A DNA stretch of 64,000 nucleotides from Diogma glabrata (taxonomy: Eukaryota > Arthropoda > Insecta > Diptera > Cylindrotomidae): NCBI GenBank assembly GCA_963693315.1, contig OY856186.1, positions 73,367,909-73,431,908 of the forward strand, read 5' to 3'. Below, in pieces: positions 48,196-59,996 of this stretch. The notes under the pieces were generated by a model that saw nothing but the letters and a program-made list of their open reading frames with translations, did no database searches and was not told the DNA's origin. Numbering within the stretch: the stretch's first letter is position 1; each line of letters starts with the position of its first letter. A program made the position numbers and the translations under genes.

Positions 48196-50762
48196 CAGTG
48201 GCGGATTACCATAGAGGCGGAAGAGGCGGCCGCCTCGGGCCCCACATGCACAGGGGCCCCCTCGCTACAAATAGTATTGATATTTTAGAGGTATTCAAAT
48301 ATCAGATGACTGCGTTCATTCAACCAAAGTTTTTAAACCTAAAGATTTTTTTAATATTATCCCACCTGTAAAAGTGTTAGGTTGTCAATTTGTATTACTT
48401 TTTTTCATGTATGTATTTATTTTAATAATTCTAATTTGATAGTTTTATAATTTTTTAATGTACAAATTCGTTTTCCAATTTGTATAGCAAAAAAACATTT
48501 TGTTTTGAAAAGTTCCACTGTTACGAATGAATATTAATACTAAAACTTTATTTGCAATGGGCTGTTATTATATCAATCGCAAAATTATTGATAAAAACAA
48601 AATCCAGATAAGTATTTTTTGGATATTTGAAGTATATTTGAGTTTTATGTTTTCATAAATGATTTTGGATTTCTTTTAAGACCTACAATTTATTGAAAGC
48701 ATTAAACTGAAAACTTCAATTTTAAGCATATAATTGTACATATTTTAGATTAATTTCATATATAACTAAATAAATGAAAACTTTTTAACGTGTAGAATTG
48801 AAATCTTTTATTGTATGCTTAAAATCCATGTATTTTGTTTACAATACATGCTAAATTCATCATTTGGATTAACGTTTGAAAAGGGTTTCCATATGATATG
48901 ATTGATATAGTATAGGTGTTTTAGCTTTAGTTGTATATTTCGTTTTATCAACGTTGATTGGAAAAAAGATTGTCTAAAAAATTTGTTTGAAAAATTTGAA
49001 AAAAAGATTGTTTGTAACTGGACGTATTGATACTCAAATAGCTCGTGAAATTGAAGTACAACAAAAATGCTGACGGGAAGTTTTAAAAAGAGTTGCAGCT
49101 ACAGTAAAGCTATTAGCTACTTTGGGTTTAGCATTTCGTGGTCATCGAGAAGATATTGATTCGAACAGAAAAGGAAATTTTATGACATGCATTGAGTACC
49201 TATCCCAATTTGATGATTTTCTTAAAAATCATTTGGAGCGGTATAGCCACCAAAAGGTAATGTAAGTTATTTATCACATACCACATGCGATGAATTTATA
49301 AATTTAATGGGAACTGAAGTAAAAGAAAACCTAATTCAAGAAATTCAGGACTCTTTATACTATTCAATTATTGTTGATTCTACGCCAGACGTGAACACAC
49401 TGACCAACTAAATTTTATATTAAGGTACATTGATAAAGTGGGCGATGCGAGAGAACGATTTTTGGATTTTTACAAATTGAAAATCACAATTCAGAATATC
49501 TAGCACAACTTATTTTGAAAACTTTAAACAATTTGTCTTTGGATATTAAAAATTGTCGCGGTCAAACATATATGGCCGGAAAATATAATGGTTTACAAGC
49601 CAGAATTAAAACTCTAAGTGAGACCGCCATTTTTATTCCTTGTATAAGTCATACGCTTAATTTAATTGGAAATTATGCTGCAGATGCCTATTCTACTGCG
49701 GTGTATTATTTTAACTTTATCCAAAATATATATGTATTCTTTTCTTCATCTACTCACAGATGGAAGTTGCTTATTGATAATTTTTCCGATCCTAATTCCA
49801 AACATATTAAAAAATTAAGTGACACAAGTGACAAGATGGTCTGCAAGAGCTGATGCAGTATCCGCCTTGCGGTTTAATTACAAAAATATTAAAAGCGTTC
49901 TTATCCAAATTAGCGAAAATGAAGACGAAAAACCGATTACTAAAGTTGAGGTTAAAAAATTAGCTAGCTCTTTCGATGAATATGAATTGCCTTATTAACC
50001 GTTCTATGGGATATATTATTGCAAAGAATCAATAGTACTAGAAAATCATTTCAAAATATTCAAACGAACTTATTACAAGCAGTAAAACTGTTTAATTCAT
50101 AGTCACAATTTATAAGGGATGTTCGGAATGATTTTGAGAGCATAGAAAAGCAAGCAAACTTTTTAACAGGCAATATTAGCTACAAAGAAGGACGAAAAAG
50201 AAAACGCAAAATTATGTATGATGAATCATCTGCAAATGATACACAGCTAGTAGGACGAGAATTGTTTATTATAAATACTCACAATATGATCTGTGATAGA
50301 CTTGCCACTGAAATGTCTACCAGAACGTCCATATATGAAACTGTTTTAAATAATTTTAAATTATTTTTTGATCAAAATATATCCAGTGATAAAGTTGACA
50401 AGTGTATTTTAGAATTTTCAAATACATATGCGAGGAATATAGAAGTAAAATATTTTAAAGACGAAGTACATCATTTTTTAAAATATATAAAAGAAGAGAA
50501 CATCACTTGTCCATTTAAGACGTACAAGGTAATCATTGATGGCCTGCAATCTTCATTTCCCACTGTGGAAACTATTTTAAAAATATTTCTTACATTGCCG
50601 ATATGCAACGCAAGTGGGGAACGATCTTTCTCCGTTCTGAAGCGGATAAAAAATTATTTAAGAAATAGTCTTAATCAAACTCATTTGCAAAATTTTTGGT
50701 AAAATCTTAGGCCCCAAAATTTTGATCCGCCTCAGGCCCCTTAAAGGCATAATCCGCCACTG
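48196..50762 (+). mobile_element. hAT transposon 2 (2567 bp), complete ends
   Basis: Terminal inverted repeats are CAGTGGCGGATTA at the left and TAATCCGCCACTG at the right, with sub-terminal GGCCCC words on both sides. An exact 8-bp target duplication, TCTCTGAG, lies at 48188-48195 and 50763-50770. The interior encodes a decayed transposase of the DUF4371/zinc-finger-MYM-like type. Insertion looks fairly recent because ends and target duplication are perfect. Confidence 0.96.
49020..50702 (+). pseudogene. hAT transposase remnant (DUF4371/ZMYM1-like)
   Basis: Segments in order: GLAFRGHREDIDSNRKGNF (about 49125-49180); a central catalytic-domain piece in 49515-49853 with CRGQTYMAGKYNGLQARI and CISHTLNLIGN; and a C-terminal piece in 50214-50702 ending with the hAT dimerisation words LPICNASGERSFSVLKRIKN and YLRNSLNQTHL. 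Several frameshifts and stops lie between the pieces (for example about 49260-49510 and 49850-50210), so no functional enzyme is encoded. The N-terminal zinc finger was not found. Same strand as the element's left-to-right reading. Confidence 0.88.
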
Positions 50763-50799
50763 TCTCTGAGAGAAAAACAAAAAACGAAAAAACGATTTG

Positions 50800-51552
50800 A
50801 TAGAAGATGAAAAACGTGTTCTAGACAGAGTTGTGAAAACTTGACCATTTTTGATTTCCCTGAAACTTGGCATATAAGTAGTATGGACAAAATAAATAAT
50901 ACAACTTATTTTAAAATTTTTTTAAAGTGCATAGCTTGAGCATAGGGTGCACCCCAACATGCATGAAAAATGAAAATTCTGCCAATCCGATGTAACTTTG
51001 AAATTAAATTGCTCAAGAACGGCTATACCGATTTCAGCAAACTTTTTTTTGTTTGATAGATGATTAGTAAGTCGTTTGAAAAAAAATTAATTTATTGTTT
51101 TTATAATTAATTTTTAAATAAAAATATTAAAAAAACTTTTTTAAAGATAGCGCTAGGTTCAAAGATCAATTGGAATTTAATTAATTTTTTTTCTGAAAAT
51201 AGTTCTAAAATAGTAATTTACAAAGAGGCTAAAATTCTTGTTCTTGAGATATTTAATTTTAAAGATTTTTAGTACGGCTGAAATTCGAATTTTTCTTCAT
51301 TTTTCCAAACAACTTCCATTAACAAAAAATTTTAAAATCAATTAAATTTTAACTTTTTTTTTTTAAATATAGCTCTAACCTTACTTTAAAATATATTAAA
51401 TTTACAAAGAGGCGTTAATTCGTGTTCTTGAGATATTTAATTTTATAGATTTTTAGTCCGATTAAAATTCTAATTGTTCATTATTTTTTTGAACAATTTA
51501 TATCATCAAAAAATTTTAACCACTGAAGTTCGTGAACACGTTTTTCATCTAT
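50800..51552 (+). mobile_element. Family F: TIR element with GATGAAAAACGTGTTC ends
   Basis: GATGAAAAACGTGTTCTA near 50808 and its complement GAACACGTTTTTCATC near 51533 bound about 750 bases. Inside, a unit with AAAGAGGCGTTAATTCGTGT and TCTTGAGATATTTAATTTTA is tandemly duplicated at a spacing of about 185 bases. Related copies are at 55466-56140 and 15868-16240. No ORF. The left end is 40 bases from hAT 2. Confidence 0.75.
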
Positions 51553-51599
51553 TGGACTCATTTTATTAACATTTTTGTTAATTTAATTGCAATTTTGTT

Positions 51600-52150
51600 G
51601 ATATAACAACAAAATTTCTTTCAGTGAAACAAAAAATTCTTTGTAAAAGTACAAGAAAAAAAAATATTAAAAAATATTACAAAATCCAAACTTGAATGTT
51701 TTTTCAAAATTCTAAAAATATTGCAAAAATTATAACAAAATCATATACAAACTTTTTTCAAAATTATTTCAAAAATTCAAACTTATTTTCCAACTGTTCC
51801 TGTTACCCTAAAGCCGTGGAATCTGGAACAGCACAAAAATTACTTTTTTTGCTAAAAACGATATTTTCCAACTGTTCCTATATCAGTTGAGAGGAGTTGA
51901 AACTGGATAGAACCCTATTCCATTGGGAATTTCATGATCATTTCATACAAATAATTATTTTTATTTTTTCCAAAAAATTAAATGAAAATCATTCTTGTGA
52001 CACACTTGACAATATTTTTTGACAAACTTATAATGCCATAATCAAGTTTTTGGTCTCACATACCAATCTCAACCATCAATATTTCTCCACATTCCATGTT
52101 ACTACTACAGTAATAAAAGTTATCGAACACATCGTCCTTTCAGCTCTTAC
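51600..52150 (+). repeat. Family G, copy 2 (short version of 20860-22500)
   Basis: Contains about two of the ~60-bp units (51690-51790), one CATTTCATACAAATAATTAT unit with GACACACTTGACAATA, and the shared TATCGAACACATCGTCCTTT word at about 52122. The same order as at 20.9-22.4 kb but with far fewer units. Confidence 0.8.
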
Positions 52151-52235
52151 TTTTTTAGAATCGTTATCACGTAAAACGTCGAGAAATGCCAAAAAAGTTT
52201 CTTTCGGTCTTTCAGATCGAAGTAAAACATATAAG

Positions 52236-52312
52236 AAACACGTAATATGAAAAGTGGAGTCATTTAAGAAACTTCCAACAGGTATGGTTGAATTGAAAAA
52301 AATTCAATTACT
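52236..52312 (+). repeat. SINE family S, short fragment
   Basis: AAGAAACTTCCAACAGGTAT and GTTGAATTGAAAAAAATTCA match the body of the SINE at 28458 and 43345. Confidence 0.65.
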
Positions 52313-53065
52313 GGGCTATTATTTTGAAAACGTACATTTTTTTGTTGATTTTTAAATTTTTGATTTTTAAAAAATCTGAAATTTTGATATATTGTTGGTA
52401 TTGACGAAAGGAAAAAAGTAATTTCTGCTTTTATTTTTTGAGTACTCTGAATCGGAGTTATGCGCGGTTGAATTTTGAGGCTTTTTCACGTAGTTTTTGG
52501 TAATGGTGGAAATGTTTTGTGAATAGGTGCCACAAATTTTATCCGACTTAAGTATATTTTTGCAAGTAAAAAGGAAAATAATTGAATAATTGAAATAAGT
52601 AAGTTTAAAATTAATAACTTTTCTCTTTTCCGCTAGGCGGCGCGTAAAACCTTGGTTTACTTCAAAGCTCATATCTCAAAAAGTAGGCTTTTTTTTTTTG
52701 TTTTTCACAAATTTTAAAGTAAACATATGCAGCTATGAAATTGAGAAATAAAAAGTCAGCAATTCAATATGGATTTTTTCTTACGATTTTTTAAAGTTTG
52801 GTATATGAAAAATTCACATGTGTTTTTTTATTAAGTTAATAATCCTGTACTAAATGTGGATCTAATAAATTAAACATTTCATATTTTAACACCTGCAATA
52901 AATTTGAACCATTTTTTGTGTATTTCTGATTGAGAAACAGGTTTTTATTCAGAATAAGAATTGGAGATCCCAATGATCGAAGATTTTGTTATAATTTCAA
53001 CATCACCAACACTAACATTAGAAAAAAACATTAAAAAAATATTTTTCCTATAAACATTATAATTT
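52313..53065. other. Nothing recognised
   Basis: A 101-codon minus-strand frame (52367-52672) has no family match and no homologous copy in the window. Confidence 0.35.
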
Positions 53066-53120
53066 AATCAATATTATAAATAAATACATTAATTTAATGT
53101 ATTTATTTATAATATTGATT
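53066..53120. repeat. Perfect 27-bp-arm palindrome
   Basis: AATCAATATTATAAATAAAT then ACATTAA, one central T, then the exact complement. All A/T apart from one C/G and one C/G pair per arm. Confidence 0.9.
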
Positions 53121-54500
53121 TTTCGATTACCACACTGAAAAAAAAGATGAAGTAATGACACTCATCTCAAAGTTGGCAGTTTATTATTCAAACAAAGAAA
53201 AAATACTTGCAAACAACTTCAATGTGATTAGGACAACTACATATAAATATTTTCCCGACAACATAGTGAGGTTTATTTCAAAAACAAACTGTTACACCTA
53301 ATATAACAGTAGTTGAATAGTAGCTAGTAACTATTTCCATGAAAAAAAATGTCTTTGGGCTTATATCATGAATTTTTCATTTTAAAATTGAAGTATTTGA
53401 AATTAATTGAACTATATTTTATTGTCACATAAATATTATATTTTATAAATGATTGTCTCAACTACATCGTTCTATAAATGTACAGTTGTTGAAACAATTT
53501 CGTAGTTCTATTCGCCATATCTGAACGCACGGTCACGGTAAATTTTTAAGGCAAAACCGGTTAACCAGCAATTTTAATTGCAATCATATTCAATTGTTCC
53601 TGTATTTCAGTCAAGTTACAAAATAACAAAATCAATACTAAGGTCAAAGACAAATAGGGAACAAAATTTTGAAGTTTTACTACCGATCAAAGGTCTCAAA
53701 GCGAAAGTAAATTAACCAAATTGCTTAAAACCGGGTTTAGAATCAGAACTCTGCAGTCTTTTAGATACTCCAGTCCTGTTATGCTTGCAAATTTATAATA
53801 TCCAGATCTATTTGTTTGAAAAATCGAATTCCTTTAATAGAGTCCCTGCTGTGACTGGTCCAGGGCCCCACAATTTTTAAAGATGATACTGAAAATAACT
53901 ATAATAAATTGATGAATGCGTTCCTGGGACTGTATAGATTTGCTATTATAAAAAGATAAGAGGCTTGTCAAATTACAGACTAGTTAAAGACTCGAAAATC
54001 ACAAGATGTACAGACTAATGTCATGAAATTGAACTCCTACCATTTTCTGTAGCAGTTGTTAGTAAACTAATTTGATTGGTAGTCGAAAATGTTAAGAAAC
54101 AAGAGACAAATTAAATGTTTTATACGTCAACGAAATACGGAACTCATTACGCATATATCTGCTATAAGGTTTTCGATACAAGTGAAAACCAGGTATTTTT
54201 GCCTTTTCTAGAGTTCAGACGTCGTATAGAAAGTTTTAACATTTCGTTTACAGTTTTAATTTTTTTTTTGACTGTGCAATAGGCAGACGAATGCCTTATT
54301 TTTTATTATTACATCCGAACGATGATTATTGTCATTCAATACCCCGAAAATTGCAAAGGCTATTCAAGAATTCGAGCTGATTCATTAGATTGTAATTAAC
54401 TTTTTATTTCTTTTGTGAAAAATATCGCGTTTTGATCGCATTCCGGGAAGACGTGCAGATCTGGAATAGCACAGCAAGTCGATTCTCCCAATTCTTTCTG
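53121..54500. other. Apparently single-copy sequence, nothing recognised
   Basis: Less repetitive than the surroundings. No protein motif could be read. A decayed coding region around 53700-54020 is possible but unsupported. Confidence 0.35.
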
Positions 54501-54545
54501 TAACAGATGCCAACTGGCATCTTTTTGGCTTCTGTTACAAAAATA
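54497..54545. repeat. Two-part hairpin
   Basis: Outer TGTAACAGA pairs with TCTGTTACA; inside, GATGCCA pairs with TGGCATC around ACT. A compound stem of about 40 bases. Confidence 0.65.
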
Positions 54546-54689
54546 TACGAGTGACAATATTTTTGTGATTATAATAATATTCTTCATTTGCTTTCTAAGT
54601 TTCAGATTTTAAGTGCTTGCACGATAAACAAGAAAGAAAGAAAGTACTTGAACGATATTTACAATTTAACGCGTGACTGACGCGCCCAG

Positions 54690-55110
54690 TTACATTTGCA
54701 TGACTGACGATCGCACTATACTTATTGTTAATTGATATGCTGCCCCAAATTAATTTTCAGGTATATTAGAAAATAGTTGCAAGGCATATAGTTTTTTACA
54801 AAATTAAAGCCGGCCGCGCAACCAACGCTAACGAAACCAGATGACTGGCGTCATCCGATTTCGTTCTTTACTCCACCAATGTGACGTAATATTAAAAATC
54901 AGCCTTTAGAAAATGCTTACAATTTTTTATAGCTCGTCTGCTCGAAAAGTTTTAATCCAGCTATATAAGTGAGCCTCGATCTTAGCGAATAACATCAACT
55001 GAAGACTGAAATCAAAATCTGTACCTTGGTGAAATTTGAGCTAATTCGAATAACGGGTCTAAAAACGAAACGTTAATTACACAGCGAAAAATGTCCTTGA
55101 CAAAAGTTAT
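54690..55110 (+). promoter_or_regulatory. Candidate TATA-box core promoter and 5' leader in a GC-richer island
   Basis: TATATAAG at 54962-54969 is followed about 30 bases later by an initiator-like TCAACTG (54995-55001). The upstream 270 bases are less AT-rich than the surroundings, with CCGGCCGCGC and GACTGGCGTCATC words. Downstream is leader-like sequence and an ATG at 55091 opening only 26 codons, with a weak donor (ATA|GTAAAA). No coding exon could be tied to it within the window; it could instead be an LTR promoter. Confidence 0.35.
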
Positions 55111-55465
55111 AGATAGTAAAAAAATCAGAGTTTACAATTTTATTTTATTCGAGCACTCATTTCACTCCTAAAAATATTATTCATAAATTAAAATGTTTAT
55201 AATTTCAACATCTCTATTCCTTATAGGAGTGATATTTTTTCGAATTAGCTCCTAAAGACTTTTTATTTTATATATCTTTTCTTTAATCCATTTGCAAAAG
55301 AAGAAAATTAGTCCCTTTTCGTCATCTTTTTTATACATTTTTATAAAAACACATGAAAAATTGAATAAAACATTCTGAAAACTTATTCACTTTTTACGTT
55401 GAAAAGCATCAATTACGAAGCAAAAATTAAATGTTCGAGTATTTGAAAGAAATTATTTATTTCAA
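55111..55465. other. Nothing recognised
   Basis: AT-rich. A continuation of the possible transcript from 54997 could not be read. Confidence 0.35.
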
Positions 55466-56140
55466 TGAAAAACGTGATCTACGCAGGAGAAAAAGTGGAG
55501 ATTTGAACTAGACCGTTTTTGATTTTCCTCAAACTTAGCATAGTAGTATGGACAAAATAAAATATACAACTTATTTTACAATTTTTAGGTATTTAAAGTG
55601 CATAGTTTGAGCATAGGGGACACCCCACATGCATGAAAAATGAAAATTCTGCTAATCCAATGTAACTTTGAAACTAAATTGCTCAAGAACGGCATTACCG
55701 GTTTCAGCAAACTTTTTTTTGTTTGACAGATGATTAGTTAATCGTTTGAAAAAAAAATTAAATAGTTGTTTTCGTAATTAATTTTTAAATAAAAATATTA
55801 AAAAAACTTTTTTAAAGATGGTGCAAAGGTTGAAGATCAATTGGAATTTAATTAATTTTTTGTCTGAAAATAGTTCTATCCTTACTCTAAAATATTCCAA
55901 ATTTTCAAAGAGGCGTTAATTCGTGTTCTTGAGATATTTAATTTTAAAGATTTTAGTACGACTAAAAATTCTAATTTTTCATAATTTTTTCAAACAACTT
56001 CCATTAACAAAAAATTTTAAATTCAATTAAGTTTTCACTTTTTTTTTTAAATGTAGTTCTAACCTTACTTTAAAATATATTAAATTTACAAAGAGGCGTT
56101 AATTCGTGTTCTTGAGATATTTAATTTTAACATTCCTATA
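55466..56140 (+). mobile_element. Family F, copy with damaged ends
   Basis: AATGAAAAACGTGATCTACG at the left, then GACCGTTTTTGATTTTCCTC, an AAAGTGCATAGTTTGAGCAT block, ACATGCATGAAAAATGAAAA, AAATTGCTCAAGAACGGC and two AATTCGTGTTCTTGAGATAT units. The right terminal repeat was not found. Confidence 0.8.
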
Positions 56141-57109
56141 ATGTATTTCTCAACTTGACTTCAAATTTTTGGAAGCCCAAATTTTTAAAAAAACATCAAA
56201 ATTTTCACAGAAAACATTATTGATGTTTTTTCCCAAATAGGTGTCACTCGTGGCAGACTTGGTACGTTTAATTATACTGGCACGACAAACGAATTGGATT
56301 TTGTCCGAAAATTTTTCAGAATTTTATCTTAATTCGTCTTCGAGAAATCAAAACCAAGAAACAGAATATTTCATATTTCTAAGGATACAAAACATTGCTA
56401 AACATAAAATTAGTCTCCATTATAGCATCATACCACCGAATTTCATATCATGTCATATAACCGACAATTAATTCGAAAAGTAGAGTCATTATATCGAAAC
56501 ATCACAAGATATAAACATCACAAGATATAATTCAAAGAATCGAAACATCATTTAATCGAAATTCATAAAATAGAATGAGAAAATCATAATATCGAAATTT
56601 CATAGCATCGAAAATATTCGATATAATCGCAAAATCATTAAATCGGAAAAAAGTGTATACTCTTGTCGCAGCTAGAAATATAGTAAATCTAAAAGGCAGA
56701 TAGCCGACAGTATATATTAAGACTGGGTTCCAATTAGCTGCTAAATTGTACTAAACCGCAAAATCTAAATTTAATTTTACAAAATACCGAATTTTAATTT
56801 AAATTAATGTAAATTGTAATCAAGTTGTCAGATATGGTTAACGATATGAATTGCTTCACAATTATTTAGAAACAAAATGTTGATTTAGTCAAATAAAATA
56901 GTTGACTAAATTGATTTGGCATGTTTACCACAATTTAGCATCAGTTGGAACGCAGTGTAATTATGATATTGATTTATAATATATTTCTATTCCATTGTTA
57001 GTGTGGATTTAAGGCCTTTGAAGTGTGCAGTTGATTTGCCATATGTTATGCATATAATTTGGTTCCCAGAGCAACTCGTTTTATTTTCGTTCATAACTGT
57101 GCAAAAACT
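56141..57109. other. Non-coding stretch with irregular ATCGAAA words
   Basis: 56470-56660 holds about ten irregular ATCGAAA(A/C)ATCA or TTCATA words at variable spacing. The rest is unrecognised. Confidence 0.45.
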
Positions 57110-57368
57110 CTTCTGGCAGGGGGTTACCACGATAGTAAGTGTCTGGCAATGGGTGACGTGACTTCTAATACTATCCCGAAGAATATATAAAAAAATTACC
57201 TTTTATACTTTCACGAAACTTTGGAGGCCCCTTTGTTACCTGCTCTATGCCAAAGCCACCATGATCCAAACTTCATATGTCGCTAATCGTTCCTACCTAA
57301 GTAGGGGGTATGCGCAGAAAAACTTTCAGCTTTTATAAAATAACGAAGGTCTGGCCGTCGCGAGCTCT
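57110..57368 (-). repeat. Dispersed repeat family E, copy 2
   Basis: Complement of 41330-41592: CTGGCAGGGGGTTACCACGA, ACTTTGGAGGCCCCTTTGTT and ACGAAGGTCTGGCCGTCG. Confidence 0.9.
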
Positions 57369-57454
57369 TGCTATATTATCCATGGATTGATTTTTCGAAA
57401 ATACGATCCGGCTACAAATATATACCTAATCTTCGCCAATTTCTACGTATTTAT

Positions 57455-57545
57455 TCCCGCATGGAGGGATCACCTTTGGTTAATTTGTTTTTGATCTACG
57501 AGTGTGACAACTCCGCGTACTTACTTTTTAAAATTTTATTAACAA
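57455..57545 (+). repeat. Family C, 5' fragment
   Basis: CGCATGGAGGGATCA, then TTTTTGATCTACGAGTGTGA and CAACTCCGCGTACTTACTTT. Shares both words with 14966-15045 and the second with 34398. Confidence 0.75.
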
Positions 57546-57725
57546 AATTGTTCTATTTTAGAAGAGGTTTCAGAGCAAAATCGAAAACATAAAACTTTGA
57601 TATAGTGAAATTGGTAACATGGTAATGAATATGGTTATTAAAAGAAAAACAGAACACATAGTAAATTTCTGACGCCGATTTTAATTGTCAGCAACACTTG
57701 TAAACAAATAATGCGAAAATATCTG

Positions 57726-57962
57726 GGGCCTATTTCCGAACCCATAAATGTGAATTTTGACAATATTGTGAAGTTTGTATTGCATAACATTAAACGGTAT
57801 CGGTGAAGATTTTACGAAAATCGAATTTCACAATATTGTCTAAATTGAAATTAGAAATTTACAATAGAAATTTGTTTTCCAGAAAACCGTTACCGTTTAA
57901 TCTTATGTTACAAACATCATAATATTGTCAAAATTCACATTTATGTTTGGATATAGGGCCCC
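57726..57962. mobile_element. MITE with GGGGCC ends and ~80-bp inverted repeats
   Basis: The left arm GGGGCCTATTTCCGAACC, AAATGTGAATTTTGACAATA and CATTAAACGGTATCGG is matched in complement by the right arm ending AGGGCCCC. 237 bp, no ORF. The target duplication is unclear. Confidence 0.8.
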
Positions 57963-57965
57963 ATT

Positions 57966-59160
57966 TAGGGTTCCCATTCGTCATCGTTTCCGAGGACATG
58001 TCCTAGTTTTGATGTCGTTTTGGTTTTCCTAGTCTTCGAAAAATGAACAATTTAATATTACGACTTAGCATAAAACATAACGATAACGTGTATTGTGTCT
58101 ATAGGATTGGTTATTTTTATTTTGCAACAGCAACACTGGTGCAATGTCTAATATGAATATTTCAAAAAACTGTCAGTTTTGTCAACTGACAACTGTCTAT
58201 TTATTCGAATCTGTTGTGTTTTTATTCACTCTTCTGCTATTCATTGCTGTTCAAGTTTTTTCACTTCTAAAATACAAATAATGGTTAAATTGATATTAAT
58301 TAAAAAGATTTCGTACTATTTATACTGTTTTTTTAGTAAAACAGATGGCTCCAAAAAGAAAATGTGTTGTCTGGTCTGTGGATGATAAAAGAATTTCCGT
58401 CGTTTAAGAAAGGCAGAACTGCGAATGATGTTTTTTGCAATTTTTGCAATAGTTATATTTCAATTGCAAACAAAGGAAAATTAGATATTACAGAACATAT
58501 TAGCACTACGAAACAAGAAGAATATACAACCAACATCCAGGTATTTCAAGTATTTTAGAAAAGTTCATTACATCAGAAAGCGATTTACATTCATATTATA
58601 GACGAGCTGCTGAGGGAACCATAGCTTATCCAATCATGAGATTTAAATAATTGGTGATGCTTATAAATCTCATTATTGCTCTGTAGCTCTTTATCAAACT
58701 ATATATTCAAAGATTCTGATGCGTTCTAGAGATTGGAAAAAATATTTTTATTTTGTTTGCCGCTAGCTCACTTTGCGACCTTTCTCTTGAGTTCAAAAAT
58801 GCGACTGAAACCTTAAACATTAACCACAGAAGAAAATAATGTAGCAATGTTATTCGTAGAAGAAAATTTTAGTCTATCATTCATGGCAATGTTTTTTTTA
58901 AATACAAAGGGAATATTACTCCATTTATTTCCACTGGACCTGCGTTTAGTTTATCCGATATAAGACCATTATGACAAATTCACAATGAAAGAAGTCGCTT
59001 CGATCAATCTATCCTGACGAACTTTTGGAATCAAATTTAAATGAAATTCATAAATTGACATCAGTGGAATGTTTGTTCTACAGCTGGCGCAGAAAGAATA
59101 TTTTCTATATTTTGAGTATAATACATTGCGATCCAAGAAACAAACTTGTAGTATTTAATA
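57966..59160 (+). pseudogene. Decayed hAT/BED-type transposon
   Basis: The left end TAGGGTTCCCATTCGTCATC with GAGGACATGTCC resembles ends of ZBED-type hAT elements (from memory). A BED zinc-finger-like segment (58388-58500: EFPSFKKGRTANDVFCNFCN, then SYISIANKGKLDITEHIS) has the paired CxxC and a later H. Near 59065-59110 a frame gives CSTAGAERIFSIF, then stops, then RSKKQTCS-like sequence, matching the hAT C-terminal word (S.GAER.FS). Frameshifts and stops fill the region between. The right terminal repeat was not found before the family B element at 59203. Confidence 0.75.
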
Positions 59161-59996
59161 TTTATATTTAATTTAATACAAAAAGTTGAATTAAAACAAA
59201 AAAGTCAGACAAGTGCGAATAAAATTCGCTCGTCAAGGGTTCCGTGAATGTAAAGAAAACAATATCAAAATAATTTACATAAAGTTGTGTTGTAAAGGGT
59301 TTATATTGCCAGACCATAGCCACATAAAAACTAAATGGTTCATCGTAAATATCAATAGTTAATGTCAATCTCATCTAAATTGATCGAAATGATATAAAAA
59401 ATATTACTTTAGGTTAAATGATATCCATAGCTATTTATGGTAGCTAAGGAACGACTCAATTCTGTTAAACAACGACGAAATTTAGGGGTGGAGTGGTGTT
59501 AACGCTAAAAATAGGACTTTTTTGACAATAATTCAAAAACTATGCATCGCAAGATTCTAAAATAATTGTAATGTTTCTTAATTTTGGTGTTCTTTCAAAT
59601 GACACTCATGCGAGCCAAAAAACCTTTTTTTCACGATTCCCCACTCCTATTCCCTAAACACGTAGAATTAAAACTACTTGAGGCTTCGCTATATTTTTCG
59701 TTAAGGGTTTATCAAATTTCCTATCTCTATGAATTTTTTCAAATTTTTCTGTCAATCAACGAAGAAACGTATAGGGGGGGGGGGGACCAACTTTTTGTTG
59801 CACTTTTTTGAGAATAAATCAAAAACGGTGCATCGCAAAATTCTAAAAAAACTGTATTGTTTTTTAATTTTGGTGCTCTATCAAATGACATCCCACTCAT
59901 GCGGGTCAAAAAACAATTTTTCACCCTTCCCCACTCCCATCCCCTAAACACATAGAAATAAAATCACTTGAAGCTTCGCTATATTTTTCGTGTTCC

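Noticed and set aside
52367..52672. 101-codon minus-strand frame
   Set aside because: No motif and no second copy; start and composition are not convincing.
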